Source of the DNA: Magnaporthiopsis rhizophila
Lineage: Eukaryota > Ascomycota > Sordariomycetes > Magnaporthales > Magnaporthaceae
DNA: 64,000 nucleotides
Direction: 5' to 3'
Assembly: GCA_003049465.1 (NCBI GenBank)
Contig: PYSS01000036.1
Span: 62,001-126,000, forward strand
Shown here: positions 8,922 to 20,200 of the stretch, in pieces
Layout of the letters: every line of letters begins with the position of its first letter
Numbering within the stretch: the first letter of the stretch is position 1
Translations under genes and position numbers: made by a program
Notes under the pieces: generated by a model
What the model saw: the letters and a program-made list of their open reading frames with translations, nothing else
Database searches by the model: none
What the model was told of the DNA's origin: nothing

Positions 8922-11900
8922 TCAAAACGGGTTCTCGCATCTAAAAGTCTCCCGGGCCCTTTCCAGCTTCACCGTCACGTTGATGGAGCCATCAATCACG
9001 TCCTTCGCCAGCTCGACCTTGATGCCCGCAAGGGTTTGCGATTCGACGACCCGGCGCGTGGCAGGCCACGAGTTCCACTCCGTGGGCTTCGACTTGGTGC
9101 TGAAAAAGTGCCACACGCTGTACTCCCAGTTGTCTCGGTCCTGGGGAAGCCCGCCGACCTTCAGGAGCTGGAACAGCCGATGCCGCACCTCCCTGCCGGC
9201 CTCGGGGCTCTCGTTGAGGAGTTCCAAGTTCCTGCACACGTTCCTGAACCAATAATTAAGGGCCCTGGGCATGGCTCTGCGCTCAAGTGGTTCAAAAACT
9301 ATGTATTCCGCAACCTCCTCTAGGTGCAGCAGACTGTCGCGCGGCCGACGGCTGAACGCGAGGCGGGCCTCGGCGGGGTCTCGGGAGAGGAAGAGGGTGT
9401 AGACGTCCAGGCTGCCCTGGCAGGCGTTGTACATGAGCGATGTGCGTATGTCCTCTTCGCTCTCGTCGGTGCCGAAGCGGATGTCCGATTCGTACCACCT
9501 CTCGATCAGAGATACGTAGTTTTCTATACCCATGACGTCCGGGGACGGGGCCTGCTCGAGGGCGCAGATCACGCGGGCGTAATGCGCCAAGCAGCCGTCG
9601 CCGTCGCCATCGCCCTCGGATTTCAAGGTCCAGGACAGGTCGGGGCGGTGACGCAGGATGAAGTAGGCAGCGTCCCAGTTTTGCGCGAGGATGGCGGCCA
9701 GCAGCCGGAAGGCCAAGTCCCAGCTTCGAGGCTGCTGCGCCGGCCCTGCCGAAGAAGAGAACTGCTGGTCGCGCAGGCGGCAGAAGGTGGCGATGTCGTC
9801 AACGTGAGGCTTGCGCAACTCGTCGTCGTCCTCGGCCTCGGCCCGAGGATGCTTGCTGGTGACGAACCAACTCGAGTGTGAAATCCCTTTGAGCTCTTTA
9901 TACAGGGCCTCTTGGCTCGGGAGAGGGACCTGGAGCAAGATGCTGGAGGCGTGCAGCCCAACTGCTCGTACGAGGCCTAGAAATGTGCTTTCGCCGCCTT
10001 TGATCTGATGATCAACGTCAAGTTCAATCAGCAAAGCCAAGGTCTCGGTGTTCTGCTTCATCCTTGCCACAAGCGATTCTCTTTCGCCAGGACGACAGCG
10101 AAGACGCCACGAGTCCCAGGTGCGTCTCGGGAACCAGTAGCCCCTCGCGCTGCGCATGAAGTAGTTGAAAGCTTCCGACATGTCGAGCACGGCATCTGTC
10201 TGGATCAGCATTCGACAGCTGGTTTTGTCGCCCCTCACTAACGCTGTTCCCAGGGGGGAGGTGATGTCGTTCATGTAGTGACAGTCGAATTCTGTCTCCC
10301 AAGGGCAGTGGAAATGTGATAGAGGAGAGGGGAAAGAGACGTCGCGTAGGGAGGAACGCGAGTATGACTTATGAAGCCAGTCGAAGAAGTCAAATGGATG
10401 CAAACGCTTCTGGAGCTCGGTATCCATTCGCTGCTGGTAGACCCTTCTTTGCCGGTGGATGGTGACGTCGAAGACCGGGTTGAGGCCATGGGCAATAAGC
10501 CACGCGAGGACCTCCTCTTTCCAGGTGCAGTCTGCGGGCTGCTCCACAACCGCGACTGCCGCGAGAGCCATTATCCTCGACTGGGACTGGGTAGAAACAC
10601 CATGGGTCACGAGCCACTGCAGCGTCTCGAGTGGGCTGCTTTTCCTGGCTCTCCACTTTATACATGACGGGTAGATGGCCTCGTGGATGAGCAGGGCGCC
10701 CTCCCGCGACGGGTCGGCGCCTGCGGCAAGAAGGAGCTCGAGCATGGGTATGCAGTTGTGCGCCGCCGCGATGGACAAGGGCGACAGGCCGCGGTGGCGG
10801 TACAAAAAGTCTGCGTCAGGGCTTGCTGCCTGCTCCCTGCGGTCCCCGAGGGATGCCCCAGCAGCCAGCATGGTGCGCATGAGGTCGAGTCTGCTTTGTT
10901 CAAAGTTTTGCTGGTGCAGCTTGCTGTCGTTTATAGCGTATGCGCGGCGAGATTTCGAGTGAGGGAGCAGCGCGCACAGCTCCAACGGCCACGTTGGGCC
11001 CCAGGCGTCGCTGATGTAGCACGAAATCTTGACGTCGGCGCCGGCCTCGATCAGACGGCACGCAAATGAAAATTCGCCGTCGATGCAGGCAAGGTGAAGA
11101 AGCGTGAGGCCTTTCCCGAGCCGAGCGTTGACGTCGGCCTTGTTGTCCAGCAGCCAGCGAACCGCTTTCCACTGCCGGTTCACGTAGGCATAACACAGCG
11201 GCGTTAGGCCGTTCCAGTCCTGCATGTTGATCTTGTTTGTGTCGTCCCCAGCAAGGAGAATCTTGAGCACTTCGACCTGGCCGTGTGCGGCTGCCGTGTG
11301 TACGGCGTGGGTTTTCCACTTCGCCGTGTCATAGTCTCGTGAGGCGCCACTTTCGAGAAGCAGCTTAGCCACGGCGCCCTGCGCCCGGCAGATGGCCAAG
11401 TGGAGAGGGGTTACTGCGATGGCCCGAGGCACGGTGTCATCAGAATTGCAGGGGCGTCTGCGTCGAGGATCCCGTTCGGACAGCAGCAAGCGTTCGCAAT
11501 TGCAGATGCGGGTCCCAGTGGCGTTAACATCGGCGCCATGGTCGAGCAATAGTCGCGCCACTTCGACGTGGCCACCCATGGCGGCCAGATGCAGGGGAGT
11601 GAATCTCGATCTCCGGTGCTCAAGCGATCGACCGAATCGAGGCTGCTGATCGCCGTCGAGCTTGGGCACAGGAAGCTCGGGGTTAGGGTCGTGCCATGGC
11701 GAAGGCCGAAAAGGCGCATCGTCGCCAGCAGGACCGGTGAACGTGTCCTCGTCGAGCATGCCATCGTTGGCATTTTGCAGCTGGACAGCCCAGTCTTCTT
11801 CGCAGAACGGCCTGGGTGCCCAGTCGCATTTGCAGTCGGAGGTGACGGCTTGCTGGCCCTCTGAGAGGTGGTGGTATGGCGTTACCGCCTGGCTAGACGG

Positions 11901-12170
11901 CTGGTTGCCGGGCAGCAATTGGAGGAAACTGGCGGACGCCTCGGCGCCGGCGGCGAGGAGTTTTCGCACAGCTCCAAGCCGCCCGTGTTTGCTGGCCCAG
12001 CACAGCATTTGTGGGTGGTGCCTGGCAGCATGGTGGTAGAGCGCTTCATTGGCGACGGGATGCGTGGTGCGACAAGTCCGGGCCAAGGCAGCAATGTCTT
12101 TACAGCAGCCGTCAAGATCGCCGAGGACTTGACTGATGAGCTCGTTGGGCAGATCAGTTAAGGATGCCAT
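8922..12170 (-). CDS. F-box-like and ankyrin-repeat protein (1082 aa)
   Basis: Intronless. The start at 12170 is chosen because MASLTDLPNELISQVLGDL opens an F-box-like motif (LPNELISQVL ... ALARTCRTTH); the same frame stays open 49 codons further upstream, but that stretch looks like leader sequence. Ankyrin repeats follow at about residues 60-95, 175-210 (RFTPLHLAAMGGHVEVARLL), 240-275, 280-310, 315-345, 350-380 and 455-490 (LSPLSIAAAHNCIPMLELLL). The C-terminal ~500 residues carry no motif I recognise. F-box plus ankyrin suggests an SCF-type substrate adaptor or scaffold. Such large ankyrin proteins are expanded and variable in Pezizomycotina. Targets unknown. Confidence 0.9.
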   Translation of the reverse strand: MASLTDLPNELISQVLGDLDGCCKDIAALARTCRTTHPVANEALYHHAARHHPQMLCWASKHGRLGAVRKLLAAGAEASASFLQLLPGNQPSSQAVTPYHHLSEGQQAVTSDCKCDWAPRPFCEEDWAVQLQNANDGMLDEDTFTGPAGDDAPFRPSPWHDPNPELPVPKLDGDQQPRFGRSLEHRRSRFTPLHLAAMGGHVEVARLLLDHGADVNATGTRICNCERLLLSERDPRRRRPCNSDDTVPRAIAVTPLHLAICRAQGAVAKLLLESGASRDYDTAKWKTHAVHTAAAHGQVEVLKILLAGDDTNKINMQDWNGLTPLCYAYVNRQWKAVRWLLDNKADVNARLGKGLTLLHLACIDGEFSFACRLIEAGADVKISCYISDAWGPTWPLELCALLPHSKSRRAYAINDSKLHQQNFEQSRLDLMRTMLAAGASLGDRREQAASPDADFLYRHRGLSPLSIAAAHNCIPMLELLLAAGADPSREGALLIHEAIYPSCIKWRARKSSPLETLQWLVTHGVSTQSQSRIMALAAVAVVEQPADCTWKEEVLAWLIAHGLNPVFDVTIHRQRRVYQQRMDTELQKRLHPFDFFDWLHKSYSRSSLRDVSFPSPLSHFHCPWETEFDCHYMNDITSPLGTALVRGDKTSCRMLIQTDAVLDMSEAFNYFMRSARGYWFPRRTWDSWRLRCRPGERESLVARMKQNTETLALLIELDVDHQIKGGESTFLGLVRAVGLHASSILLQVPLPSQEALYKELKGISHSSWFVTSKHPRAEAEDDDELRKPHVDDIATFCRLRDQQFSSSAGPAQQPRSWDLAFRLLAAILAQNWDAAYFILRHRPDLSWTLKSEGDGDGDGCLAHYARVICALEQAPSPDVMGIENYVSLIERWYESDIRFGTDESEEDIRTSLMYNACQGSLDVYTLFLSRDPAEARLAFSRRPRDSLLHLEEVAEYIVFEPLERRAMPRALNYWFRNVCRNLELLNESPEAGREVRHRLFQLLKVGGLPQDRDNWEYSVWHFFSTKSKPTEWNSWPATRRVVESQTLAGIKVELAKDVIDGSINVTVKLERARETFRCENPF

Positions 12171-12941
12171 GGTCCAGAGAGGGCAAGCGAGGGGAAGGAC
12201 GAAGTAGAAGTAGAAGAGCGGTGATAGGAGATCGCAACTTCGACAGGCCGATTTCCGATATTTATGTGAATTCCCTGGTTCAGCTAACTCACAAACGGGT
12301 GCCTGCAGCTGTAGCACGCTAACTAGGTACGCACCTAGCTGCCGCCCCTAACATGGATGGGCATCCTGTTAGGCGTCTTGCCTTTCCTTTTTCCTGCTTC
12401 ATTTATTTTATTTCAACAAAACCCAGTTATGCAACAAATCCGGAGCCTAGGGTTTTATGCAACCTGCTTCCTCAATCAAATCCCTGCAACATGACGTTGA
12501 CGTCGTTCCGGCACCTGTCGTCGAGGTCCCTGACTTCGATCTGATCTTTTTTTCCCAGGCGTCCGCCTGCATGCTTAGGCCCTCGCATCTGATGGTCCGA
12601 CGGATCTGAAAGGGTTGCGCCGGCGAGGTTGGTATCGTCGCCACAATAATTAGAACGTGCATGGACTGGTCCAGATTCATCAGGAAGAGGTGGTGTTGAG
12701 TGCGGGGGTGGGAGTGAATTATCCGGCTTGTGTTCACGTGGCAGAGCCAGCCGCACCCGATTGTGCACCAACAAACCCAATTGCCACTGACCAGATCCTG
12801 GTCCCGGCTCCAGCTGTCAGACTCTCCCCCACGACACATCCATTAATTCAGGCACTCGATCCATCCAAGCCTCTTGTCTGACACGCTCGACCCATCACTG
12901 CTCCACGCCCATCGCAGCTCCCAGCCCATCGCAAACCTAAA
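12171..12941. other. Divergent intergenic region
   Basis: 771 bp between the divergent ankyrin (-) and 2EXR (+) genes. It contains a CCATCGCAGC-type C-rich leader just before 12942 and no convincing ORF. Confidence 0.6.
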
Positions 12942-13853
12942 ATGCACCTCAACAGACTCCCCATTGAGCTACGGCTCGAAATCTGGGAATGGAGCGTCGT
13001 CCATGAGGAGATGGCCATTTACGTCTTCAATCGCATCATCGACTCGGACAACAAGCGTCCCGGCCCCAGGAACTTCATCTGGCGCTGGAGTGACCACTGG
13101 CCCGCTTCCGACGACGTCGACCTCACCAACGGCGGCAGCATTGACGGCGACGACGACGACGACGACGATGACGACAACAATGGCGAGGCCGGAGACGGCG
13201 ACGGAGGCATCGGCCAAGCCGGCAGCAGCCAGGGCGCCGCCGTCCGCAGGCGCAGGCGCAAAGTTGCCGCCCGCCACTACCCGACCAAGGCCCGCAGCGT
13301 GCTGATCCCGTTCCCCGTCGCCATGCACGTGTGCGCCGAGTCACGCGCCGCCGCCACGCGCGCCCTCACCTTCCGCGCCGTCCAGCACCCCATCCGCGGG
13401 CGCAGGCTGCTCGACGTGCCCTGCCGCCCCTACCGCCCGGGGCTGGACGCCGTCTTCGTGCCGTCGTGGGAGCACGAGGAGCTGCCGCCGTCGTTTGCGC
13501 GCGGCAACAGCTTCGACCCGGGCTTCTACCGCAACATCCGCACCCTCGTGCTCCAGCCCGACTTTGTCGTCCGTGGCTGGCACCACGAGATCGCCGCCGC
13601 CCTGCCCGCGCTCGAGACCATTGCCGTCGTGCCCCAGGCCATCGGCCACCGCGACGTCTCGCGCTGCCTCCGCCTCCAGCTCGGCGAGGTGCCAAAGTGG
13701 CGCGGCAAGCCCGGCCAGGCCCCGCCCGACGTCACCCTCATACACGGCAACCTGCTCGCCGGCAAGCGCCGCCCTGGCAAGACAGGGCCTAAGCCTGTTT
13801 TTGATAAATTCGTGTGGAGGAGTGAGACGGCCGCCGTGACCGAGATAGATTGA
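12942..13853 (+). CDS. 2EXR domain-containing protein (303 aa)
   Basis: Intronless. The N-terminus MHLNRLPIELRLEIWEWSV matches the opening motif of the fungal 2EXR family (LPxELRxxIW), and FPVAMHVCAESRAAATRAL with the later NIRTLVLQPDF block are the usual second and third motifs. Between them lies an acidic linker with nine consecutive Asp residues (near residue 70), encoded mostly by GAC, and a basic patch RRRRRK. The family is abundant in filamentous ascomycetes and functionally uncharacterised; an F-box-like role has been suggested from the N-terminal motif. The stop is TGA at 13851. Confidence 0.85.
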   Translation: MHLNRLPIELRLEIWEWSVVHEEMAIYVFNRIIDSDNKRPGPRNFIWRWSDHWPASDDVDLTNGGSIDGDDDDDDDDDNNGEAGDGDGGIGQAGSSQGAAVRRRRRKVAARHYPTKARSVLIPFPVAMHVCAESRAAATRALTFRAVQHPIRGRRLLDVPCRPYRPGLDAVFVPSWEHEELPPSFARGNSFDPGFYRNIRTLVLQPDFVVRGWHHEIAAALPALETIAVVPQAIGHRDVSRCLRLQLGEVPKWRGKPGQAPPDVTLIHGNLLAGKRRPGKTGPKPVFDKFVWRSETAAVTEID

Positions 13854-14676
13854 AAGCTCGATGAGGAGGGTTAATCCAGCTTCGCCTCTCTCCCAACACA
13901 CTACCGTCTGTGTGGCCAGCGCAAACGTTTCCGCCACGCATCGTCCCCGCTCAACAGCAGCCGCCGCGTCTGTCTTGGGTGCCGGCCACAAGAACAGTGG
14001 CGATAGCTGTTTGCGCGCCTATATCCGCCATGTCTTCTATTGCGGGGATGTACACCCATAAACCAGTGGGCCACCACCAGAGAGAGCCGGGTTTGATCGC
14101 CACGGCAGATTATGATGGGATACAGAGTCTTCCACTACGGAAGGAAAGAAACACACCAGAAAACGCCCCTTGGGTACCCGCCCATGGTCTTGTCCTCGAC
14201 CGTCAGCCCGGCCACAGCGGAATCCACACTGCGCCGACCTCGCTCGAGGCGGGCAAGGGCGATTCCCCCAAGGCGATCCCAAACAGTTCGGGTTGGGGCA
14301 CCCATGTAGCAAGGCGATGGTGACACATCCGTGTCTTGCACAGGTAGCCCACTGGCTGCGATGCACTCACGAGATCAGCGGCAGGCCAATGGTTGGGGCT
14401 AAAAGCCGGCCGCTGGCGATTGATGACCGTCGAGCCGGTGAAAAACAAGCTAGAACGGGGTTTTATCGTACACGAGTAGGCCAGGGGAGATTGAGTTTCG
14501 ATATCTTTGCCATCTCTTTTTCTTTTACGCTCCGTATGTCTATTGCTGAAGATGATGTTCCGGTGCCTTTTTTTTTGATTCCTTTTTTTTCCTCCTTTAT
14601 TTATTTGTCCGGACAATACGACATGAACGAAAAGAAGCAGCGGCGGGACGGATTTCGATTGCGAGAATAACCACGA

Positions 14677-14745
<69 letters not shown>

Positions 14746-15263
14746 AAGAAACCCAGATTCCTGTAAAACCTGACGCCAAGATCATNGCAGGATGCGTAAC
14801 AACCGTTCACCGGGCAGAAGACGCGCGCTGCAAACATAAGTTCACCAACATAACAAACGTATCACCAATCCATGGATCGTGTTGCTGCAGAATGCTCTCT
14901 AATAATCAGAAATACGAAACGAGGACATCGCAACAGTGAAGCATGTCAAGACGGAGCTGATGGGAACCATCCCAGAAAATACAAACAGAATGTCACCCAG
15001 GAGACAAGAGAATGGACGCGAAGCACAGCAGCATGAAGAATAGTATGGCAGTGAACCAAGAAAATGTATTCCGTTTCGTAAATTCTGAACCCAAACAAAA
15101 TCAAAAGAAATAAACCCACCGCCAAGGACCCGAGCACAGCTTGTCCAGTAAACCAAGAACCAAGGAAAGAAAAGACTGCCCGGAAATTTCGTTTGTCTAA
15201 TCAGCTAAAAATACAGTTTGCTTTTTTTTCAAGGGTTTGTCTCTTTTTTTTTCTTCTCCTTCT
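13854..15263. other. Gene-free region with a 67-nt A run and an ambiguous base
   Basis: 1.4 kb between convergent genes. It has a poly-A run at 14678-14744 and the only N of the window at 14785, so the local sequence may be collapsed or misassembled. No ORF with motif content was found; the T-rich segment at 15220-15260 is the 3' flank of the next gene. Confidence 0.6.
14678..14744. repeat. 67-nt poly-A homopolymer
   Basis: 67 uninterrupted A residues followed 41 nt later by an undetermined base. There is no flanking target-site duplication or upstream ORF that would suggest a retroposon tail. Confidence 0.9.
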
Positions 15264-17207
15264 TTAGAAAAGGTTCTCGCTTCTGCGGCTGTTGCCGGCC
15301 TGGTTCTTCTTGGGCTTGGGGTGAGCCTTGAAGGTTCCGTTCTTGCCGCCGACGCCGGGCTTGGTGGCGCCACCCGTCTTCATGGGCATCGAGGGCTTAG
15401 TGGGGGAAGTGGAATTGGAACCAGGAAAGCCGGGCTTCCCGTCCGCGATGCCCTCCTCATCGTCGGCGTCGCAGGAATCGTCACCGTCGTCCTTGGGAGC
15501 AGGAGTCGAGGGGCTAGAAGCGGGCGGCGTCTGTTTCTCATCTTTCGCCTTGCCAGTGTCCTTCTTGCCTCCGTTGCCACCGGGAGAGCCGGCGTCCTTG
15601 TTTCCTCCGCTGCCACCAGAAGGACCGGTGGGAGCAGCGGCGGAAGCCGTGACGGTGACGGTAACGGTCATCGGCGGGGGGCACTCAGCGGCAGCAGGCG
15701 CGCAAACCGGGCAGTTGTTGCCGCCGCCCTGGTTGCCACCGTTGTTGCCGCCCTTGCCACCGTTGTTGCCGCCATCGTTGCCGCCCTTGCTACCGCCGTT
15801 ACCGCCCTGGCTGCCGCCGTTGTTACCACCTTGGTTACCGCCCTTGGGCTTCTCATTGTTGTTGTTGCCACCGCCAGTGCCAGGGGAGACCTCAGTCTGA
15901 CCTGGCTTCTTAACAGTCATGGTACGAGTGCCAGTCGAGGTAGCGGTGCTGGTGGTGGTTCCAGGGTTGTTAGAACCGGGATTGCCGCCCTTGGGCTTGT
16001 CCTTGTCCTGGTTACCACCGCTGCAAGCGCCGTTGCTGCAAGGAACGGTGTGGACGGCGGTAACAGTAGCAGTGGAGGTCGAGTGCAGAGTGCCGGCAAC
16101 GGTGGTGGTGATCACACTGGGGCTGGCGCCGTTGCCACCGGGATTGATAGTGACAGTGACGATGCGCTGGGTAGTGCGGGTGATGATGGTCTCTTTGATC
16201 TCGGTCGACACGGTGGTCAGGACCTGGGGAGGCTGGCTAGAGCCAGAGCTAGCGGCGGTCTCCAAAGCCTTGGAGACGCTGCTCTGGATTTTGGGGACAT
16301 CGGAAACGGGGCAGACGACGGTGGTCAAGACGGCAGTCTCAGTGACGAGGATCTGGGAAACACCAGGCATCGACGTGGTCACTGTTGCGGGTCTCCCGTC
16401 ACGACCGGGGCAGTTGGTGACTGTGGGAGCGCAAGAGATTACGGTCTTGATGGAGGTAGTCCTGACAACAAGGGTGGTGGTCTCAGCGCCGTTGGTAGGA
16501 GTGGGAGTCCCTGTGGGGGTCGGGGTGTTCACAGCAGGCTTGGAGCTGGTCAGAGTGTTCGTGCTTGTCAGGAGAGCCTTGCTGATGCTAGACTCAACCT
16601 TGGGGACATCCGAGACGGGGCAGATAACCGAGGTAAGAACGGAGGTCTCAGTCACAAGAATCTGCGAAACACCAGCCTGAGAGGTGGCATTCGCATTCCT
16701 GCCAGTGGCGATGGTGCCGTTGCGGCCGGGGCAGTTGGTGACGGTGGCGGCGCACGAGACGATAGTCTTCACCGAGGTAGTCTTGATGACCACGGTGGTG
16801 ATGGCGGCGCCGTTGGTAGGAGTGGCAGTAGGCCGGGGGGTAACGCCGGATCCGGTGCCGACACCGGGTTGGAAATTCTCGACCAGACCGCCCGTGCCGA
16901 CAGCGGGGCGTTTCGTCTCGATCAGACCGCCCGTTCCGATAGCAACGGGCTTCGATTTCTCCGGGAGGCCGCCAGTGCCGATGGCGACAGGCCCCGTGGT
17001 CTTGAAGACCTTGTCAGACTTCGTGGCTGCAGCCTTGGTGGAGGTCAAGCTGGTGGCCGTTGAGCTGGTTGAGGAGCTGGAGCTCGAGATGGCCTGGCTG
17101 GTGTTGGAGCGACGGAAGTTGCGGAAGTTGACATGCGGGTGGGCATGCTGGTGCGAATACGCAGCAGTGGCAGCGGTGAAAACGCTGAGGACGGCGAGCA
17201 ACTTCAT
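15264..17207 (-). CDS. Secreted Ser/Thr-rich repeat protein, probably cell-wall associated (647 aa)
   Basis: The start at 17207 gives a classical signal peptide (MKLLAVLSVFTAATAAYS); the frame extends 79 codons upstream into leader-like sequence and is not used. Order of regions: Ser/Thr-rich linker (residues 35-65); four GTGGL-type repeats of about 15 aa (72-120); two ~80-residue modules (129-212 and 236-315), each with KTxxSCAxTVTNCPGR, VSQILVTET and a CPVSDVP block; TVTITNPGG-like Thr-rich stretches; then a Gly/Asn-rich tract of NGG/GGN repeats (about 420-530), a short Cys cluster (CPVCAPAAAECPPP), and an acidic then basic tail. There is no C-terminal hydrophobic GPI signal. Such proteins are usually heavily O-glycosylated wall or matrix components. 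No enzymatic domain was seen. Confidence 0.85.
   Translation of the reverse strand: MKLLAVLSVFTAATAAYSHQHAHPHVNFRNFRRSNTSQAISSSSSSTSSTATSLTSTKAAATKSDKVFKTTGPVAIGTGGLPEKSKPVAIGTGGLIETKRPAVGTGGLVENFQPGVGTGSGVTPRPTATPTNGAAITTVVIKTTSVKTIVSCAATVTNCPGRNGTIATGRNANATSQAGVSQILVTETSVLTSVICPVSDVPKVESSISKALLTSTNTLTSSKPAVNTPTPTGTPTPTNGAETTTLVVRTTSIKTVISCAPTVTNCPGRDGRPATVTTSMPGVSQILVTETAVLTTVVCPVSDVPKIQSSVSKALETAASSGSSQPPQVLTTVSTEIKETIITRTTQRIVTVTINPGGNGASPSVITTTVAGTLHSTSTATVTAVHTVPCSNGACSGGNQDKDKPKGGNPGSNNPGTTTSTATSTGTRTMTVKKPGQTEVSPGTGGGNNNNEKPKGGNQGGNNGGSQGGNGGSKGGNDGGNNGGKGGNNGGNQGGGNNCPVCAPAAAECPPPMTVTVTVTASAAAPTGPSGGSGGNKDAGSPGGNGGKKDTGKAKDEKQTPPASSPSTPAPKDDGDDSCDADDEEGIADGKPGFPGSNSTSPTKPSMPMKTGGATKPGVGGKNGTFKAHPKPKKNQAGNSRRSENLF
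15690..15865 (-). repeat. Gly/Asn-rich codon repeat
   Basis: Degenerate tandem units encoding GGNxGG/NGG in the secreted protein, visible on the + strand as repeated CCGCCGTTGTTGCC-like blocks. Copy number is likely to vary between strains. Confidence 0.8.
16263..16823 (-). repeat. Tandem duplication of a Cys-containing protein module
   Basis: Two in-frame copies within the secreted protein, at 16823..16572 and 16502..16263, about 60-70% identical at protein level by eye. Shared landmarks are TPTNGA, TTSxKT, SCAxTVTNCPGR, SQILVTET, CPVSDVPK and SKAL. Three Cys per copy are conserved. Confidence 0.85.
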
Positions 17208-20200
17208 CTTGGCTGCTTGATATGTAGTCGGTTGTGTTTGATGATGTTTGTTTGGAATCGGGAAGGTGGTGATCCTCGTCGTTTCCCTAGTCTGTCGTTT
17301 CAAAATCTCTCTCCGAGAGGTGTGGTTCGCGCGCTGTCCAGGCAGGGGTATACCAAAGGTTGACAAGGAAAAAAAAAAAAGAAAAAAAAGAGCGGGAAAG
17401 TCGATTCCACACGAGCAAGGACAATGTCGGCTGGTGGCAGACACAGTTGCTCACACGCTATATGTTCAAAGAAGAATATAGGGGGCTTCACAAGGAGGCA
17501 AAGAAGTGAACAGCTAGTTGATCCCGTCGCCTGACGTTGGAACTGGCTGGAAGAGGTTGGTGCTTTGGACGCAAGGGCGCGGTCACAAAGCTAAAAGGGT
17601 AAAAAAGAATGAATGAAAGGTTGGATGAAAGAATGTGAGGAACCTGAACGGCACCGTTTGAGAGAGAGAAGACCACAAGAGAAAGTAAGGGTGAGGAAGG
17701 AAAGAGGGCAAGAGACGTGATGGCAAAGGGAGGATCCTACGAGCCTTTTTAGTCTCTTAGCCATGGCGGTCATCGACGTCCTGTGCCCTCGCCTTACCAA
17801 GGAGCAGCTCATCAAGCCCGTTCGGGCAGCCATCCCGGCAGCCAGGGGCAAGGGGGTGAGAGGGGTGGGGACCAGCAATGCGCGGGATGGTGGGTGGGCC
17901 GGGGGTGTGGGTGTGGCCTCTGGACCAGGTGCCGTCTCACGAGTCCGGGCCCTGGTGCCGCGGGTCACGTCACCAAGCTCCAGCTTGGAGCCCGCTTGCT
18001 CATCAATATGAGGGAGCCTCCTCATCGCCGGCGGGTAATTTTCGGCAGGCGCGTGATAGCACGAGGGCGACCCCAGAACGGCGCTCGCCGGCACAGGGCG
18101 GGCGTCAATCAACCGCAAGCCCAGCACAGGGCGAACGTGGCCGACGACGGGTTGGCAGGCAGGTGCTGCTCTTGGGACGAGCTGGGACCACACGGACCGA
18201 CCAGGGCTCTGGCATCTGGCGTCTGGCAGTCGAGCCGGTCGGTATCTGTCTGTGCGTCTCGTTGTGGGTTGCTGCCACAACAGTCGGCGGCAGCTCAAGA
18301 TCTAGCAGTCGCGAGATGGGCCGACTGGAACCAATGGGTCGGCAGCTGAACGAAGCGACTGGCGACTTGGCCGTGTTGCGGCGAGCGCGCGCATGCACCA
18401 GACTAGGCCTTCGTTGTTTTTGGTGTGGGCGGCTTCAATTGTTTTGGTTGGACAAACCCCCGCCCGCGGCTGGCCCAGCTCGGCCTTGGATGCTTGTGCA
18501 AGATGCAGAGTTGAGATTAGAGGGGGTGCCGCAGCATCCTCTGCAAACCTGCTGTCTGCCTGCAGCGGCGTTGTGTGCCGCAACGGGTCGAGCGCCGGTC
18601 CCGGCTGGGCTGTTCATTGCTCGCAAGCCACCAAAGCGCGGGCGTTGATGAGGACTGGGGACTGGGCGGGCCGGGATGTAACCCCTCCTTACTGAGCGAT
18701 CCTCTTGAGTCCTTGAAGAAAAAAAGAGGGGACCAAGGGGGGCCGGCGGTGCCACTGCCGCGCTCCTGCCAGGAACCCGAAACATGAGACGCCCACGACC
18801 TGGCCAATCAGCGGTCGCACCCACCACATATATGGTTAAGGGGCTCAGGAACAAAAAAAAAACCTGGAAGAAAAGGGGCGCTCCGCTTTTTAGGCGACCC
18901 CACCTCGGACCAACCATCAGACGAAGGGAAGAAGAGGCTCAACTTCCGAATTTCATCGTCCGAAGAGTCCTTTTGACGCCTGCCGGACTTGGTCCAACAA
19001 AAGGGAAAAGAAAACGAACGGCGACAAGAAGAAAAACTCCGACATAAACACAGCCCCAATGGCCGTCACCATCGCACTAGAGCCGGCAGATAAAGCACGG
19101 CCATAGCATGACGACATAAATCCCGCACCAACCCTGCCATTCCCAACTACGGCGTCAGTCCCGGCGGCGGCTCCGGCCTGGACCCGCGAGTGTCCTGTGT
19201 TTCCTTCTTGTTCCGCTTCTTTTTTTTTTCCCCTGTTCTGCGGACGTTTCCCTCCCTCCCGATGCAGTAACTCTACCGAACTGGCCCTATCCTGTTGACC
19301 TGGACCCTCCCTACTTCCCCTCAGCCTCCCTCGTGGCACCATCCCAGCCATGGACCCGTCTCGCCATGTTCTGAGGTTTATTGTCCTTTCTCCTATTCTC
19401 TTTTCCCCTTACCTATTGCCGGCTGTTTGCCGTAACTTCCTTGATATCTACGTACGACGTCGGCGGGGCAAGCCGTCAACACGCAACGAAACGACGCTCA
19501 CGGGTCATCCGTGCCGGCTATATTCTCGAGCACACTCGGGTTGAGATCGCCACCCGCCCACTCGCCCTCCTCGTAGCCGTGGTTGTGGATTGCTGCGCGC
19601 CAAAGTGTGTGCCGTGCCGGATTTTCGTACTTTCTCCGAACCCAGACACACACAACCATAACGATGTTGGCTAGTTACCGCTTGGCTGGTTTCCAATTCC
19701 CTCAACGGCCGCCCAACGTGCTTCAGGTTGCGCGGGTTCTACGGTGAGTATCATGCCTCCCTCACGACAAAAAATACGAGCCCGCAAAAAAGGGGACACC
19801 AGGTAGGAGACTTGACCAAATTATCCTGTTACTTGTAAGTAGTATATACTCATTTTCCTACATGTAAAAAGGGTGTTTTTAAACCTTTTTTTTTTTTTTT
19901 TTTTTTTTAGTTGTTGCGTTTTGGTAATGTGCCCGACTTGGGGGACATAAATTGCGGGCTCTTTTTTTTTGTCGTGGGGGAGCATGCGTAGACACTCCAG
20001 AGATGGGTGGACACAAAAGTGTTTTGGTGTGCTGCCTGCAACAACCAACACGCCCACACACACAGCAGTCGCCGCACGTTGCCATGCCTTTGCAGCATCT
20101 TTTGTAACACCAAGTTGGCCACCAGGAGAAGGTCCAACAACCCCCCGCGTTGGCTCCGCCGAGTCCAATGTCACTCTCCCAACAACACCTCGCTCGGTAG

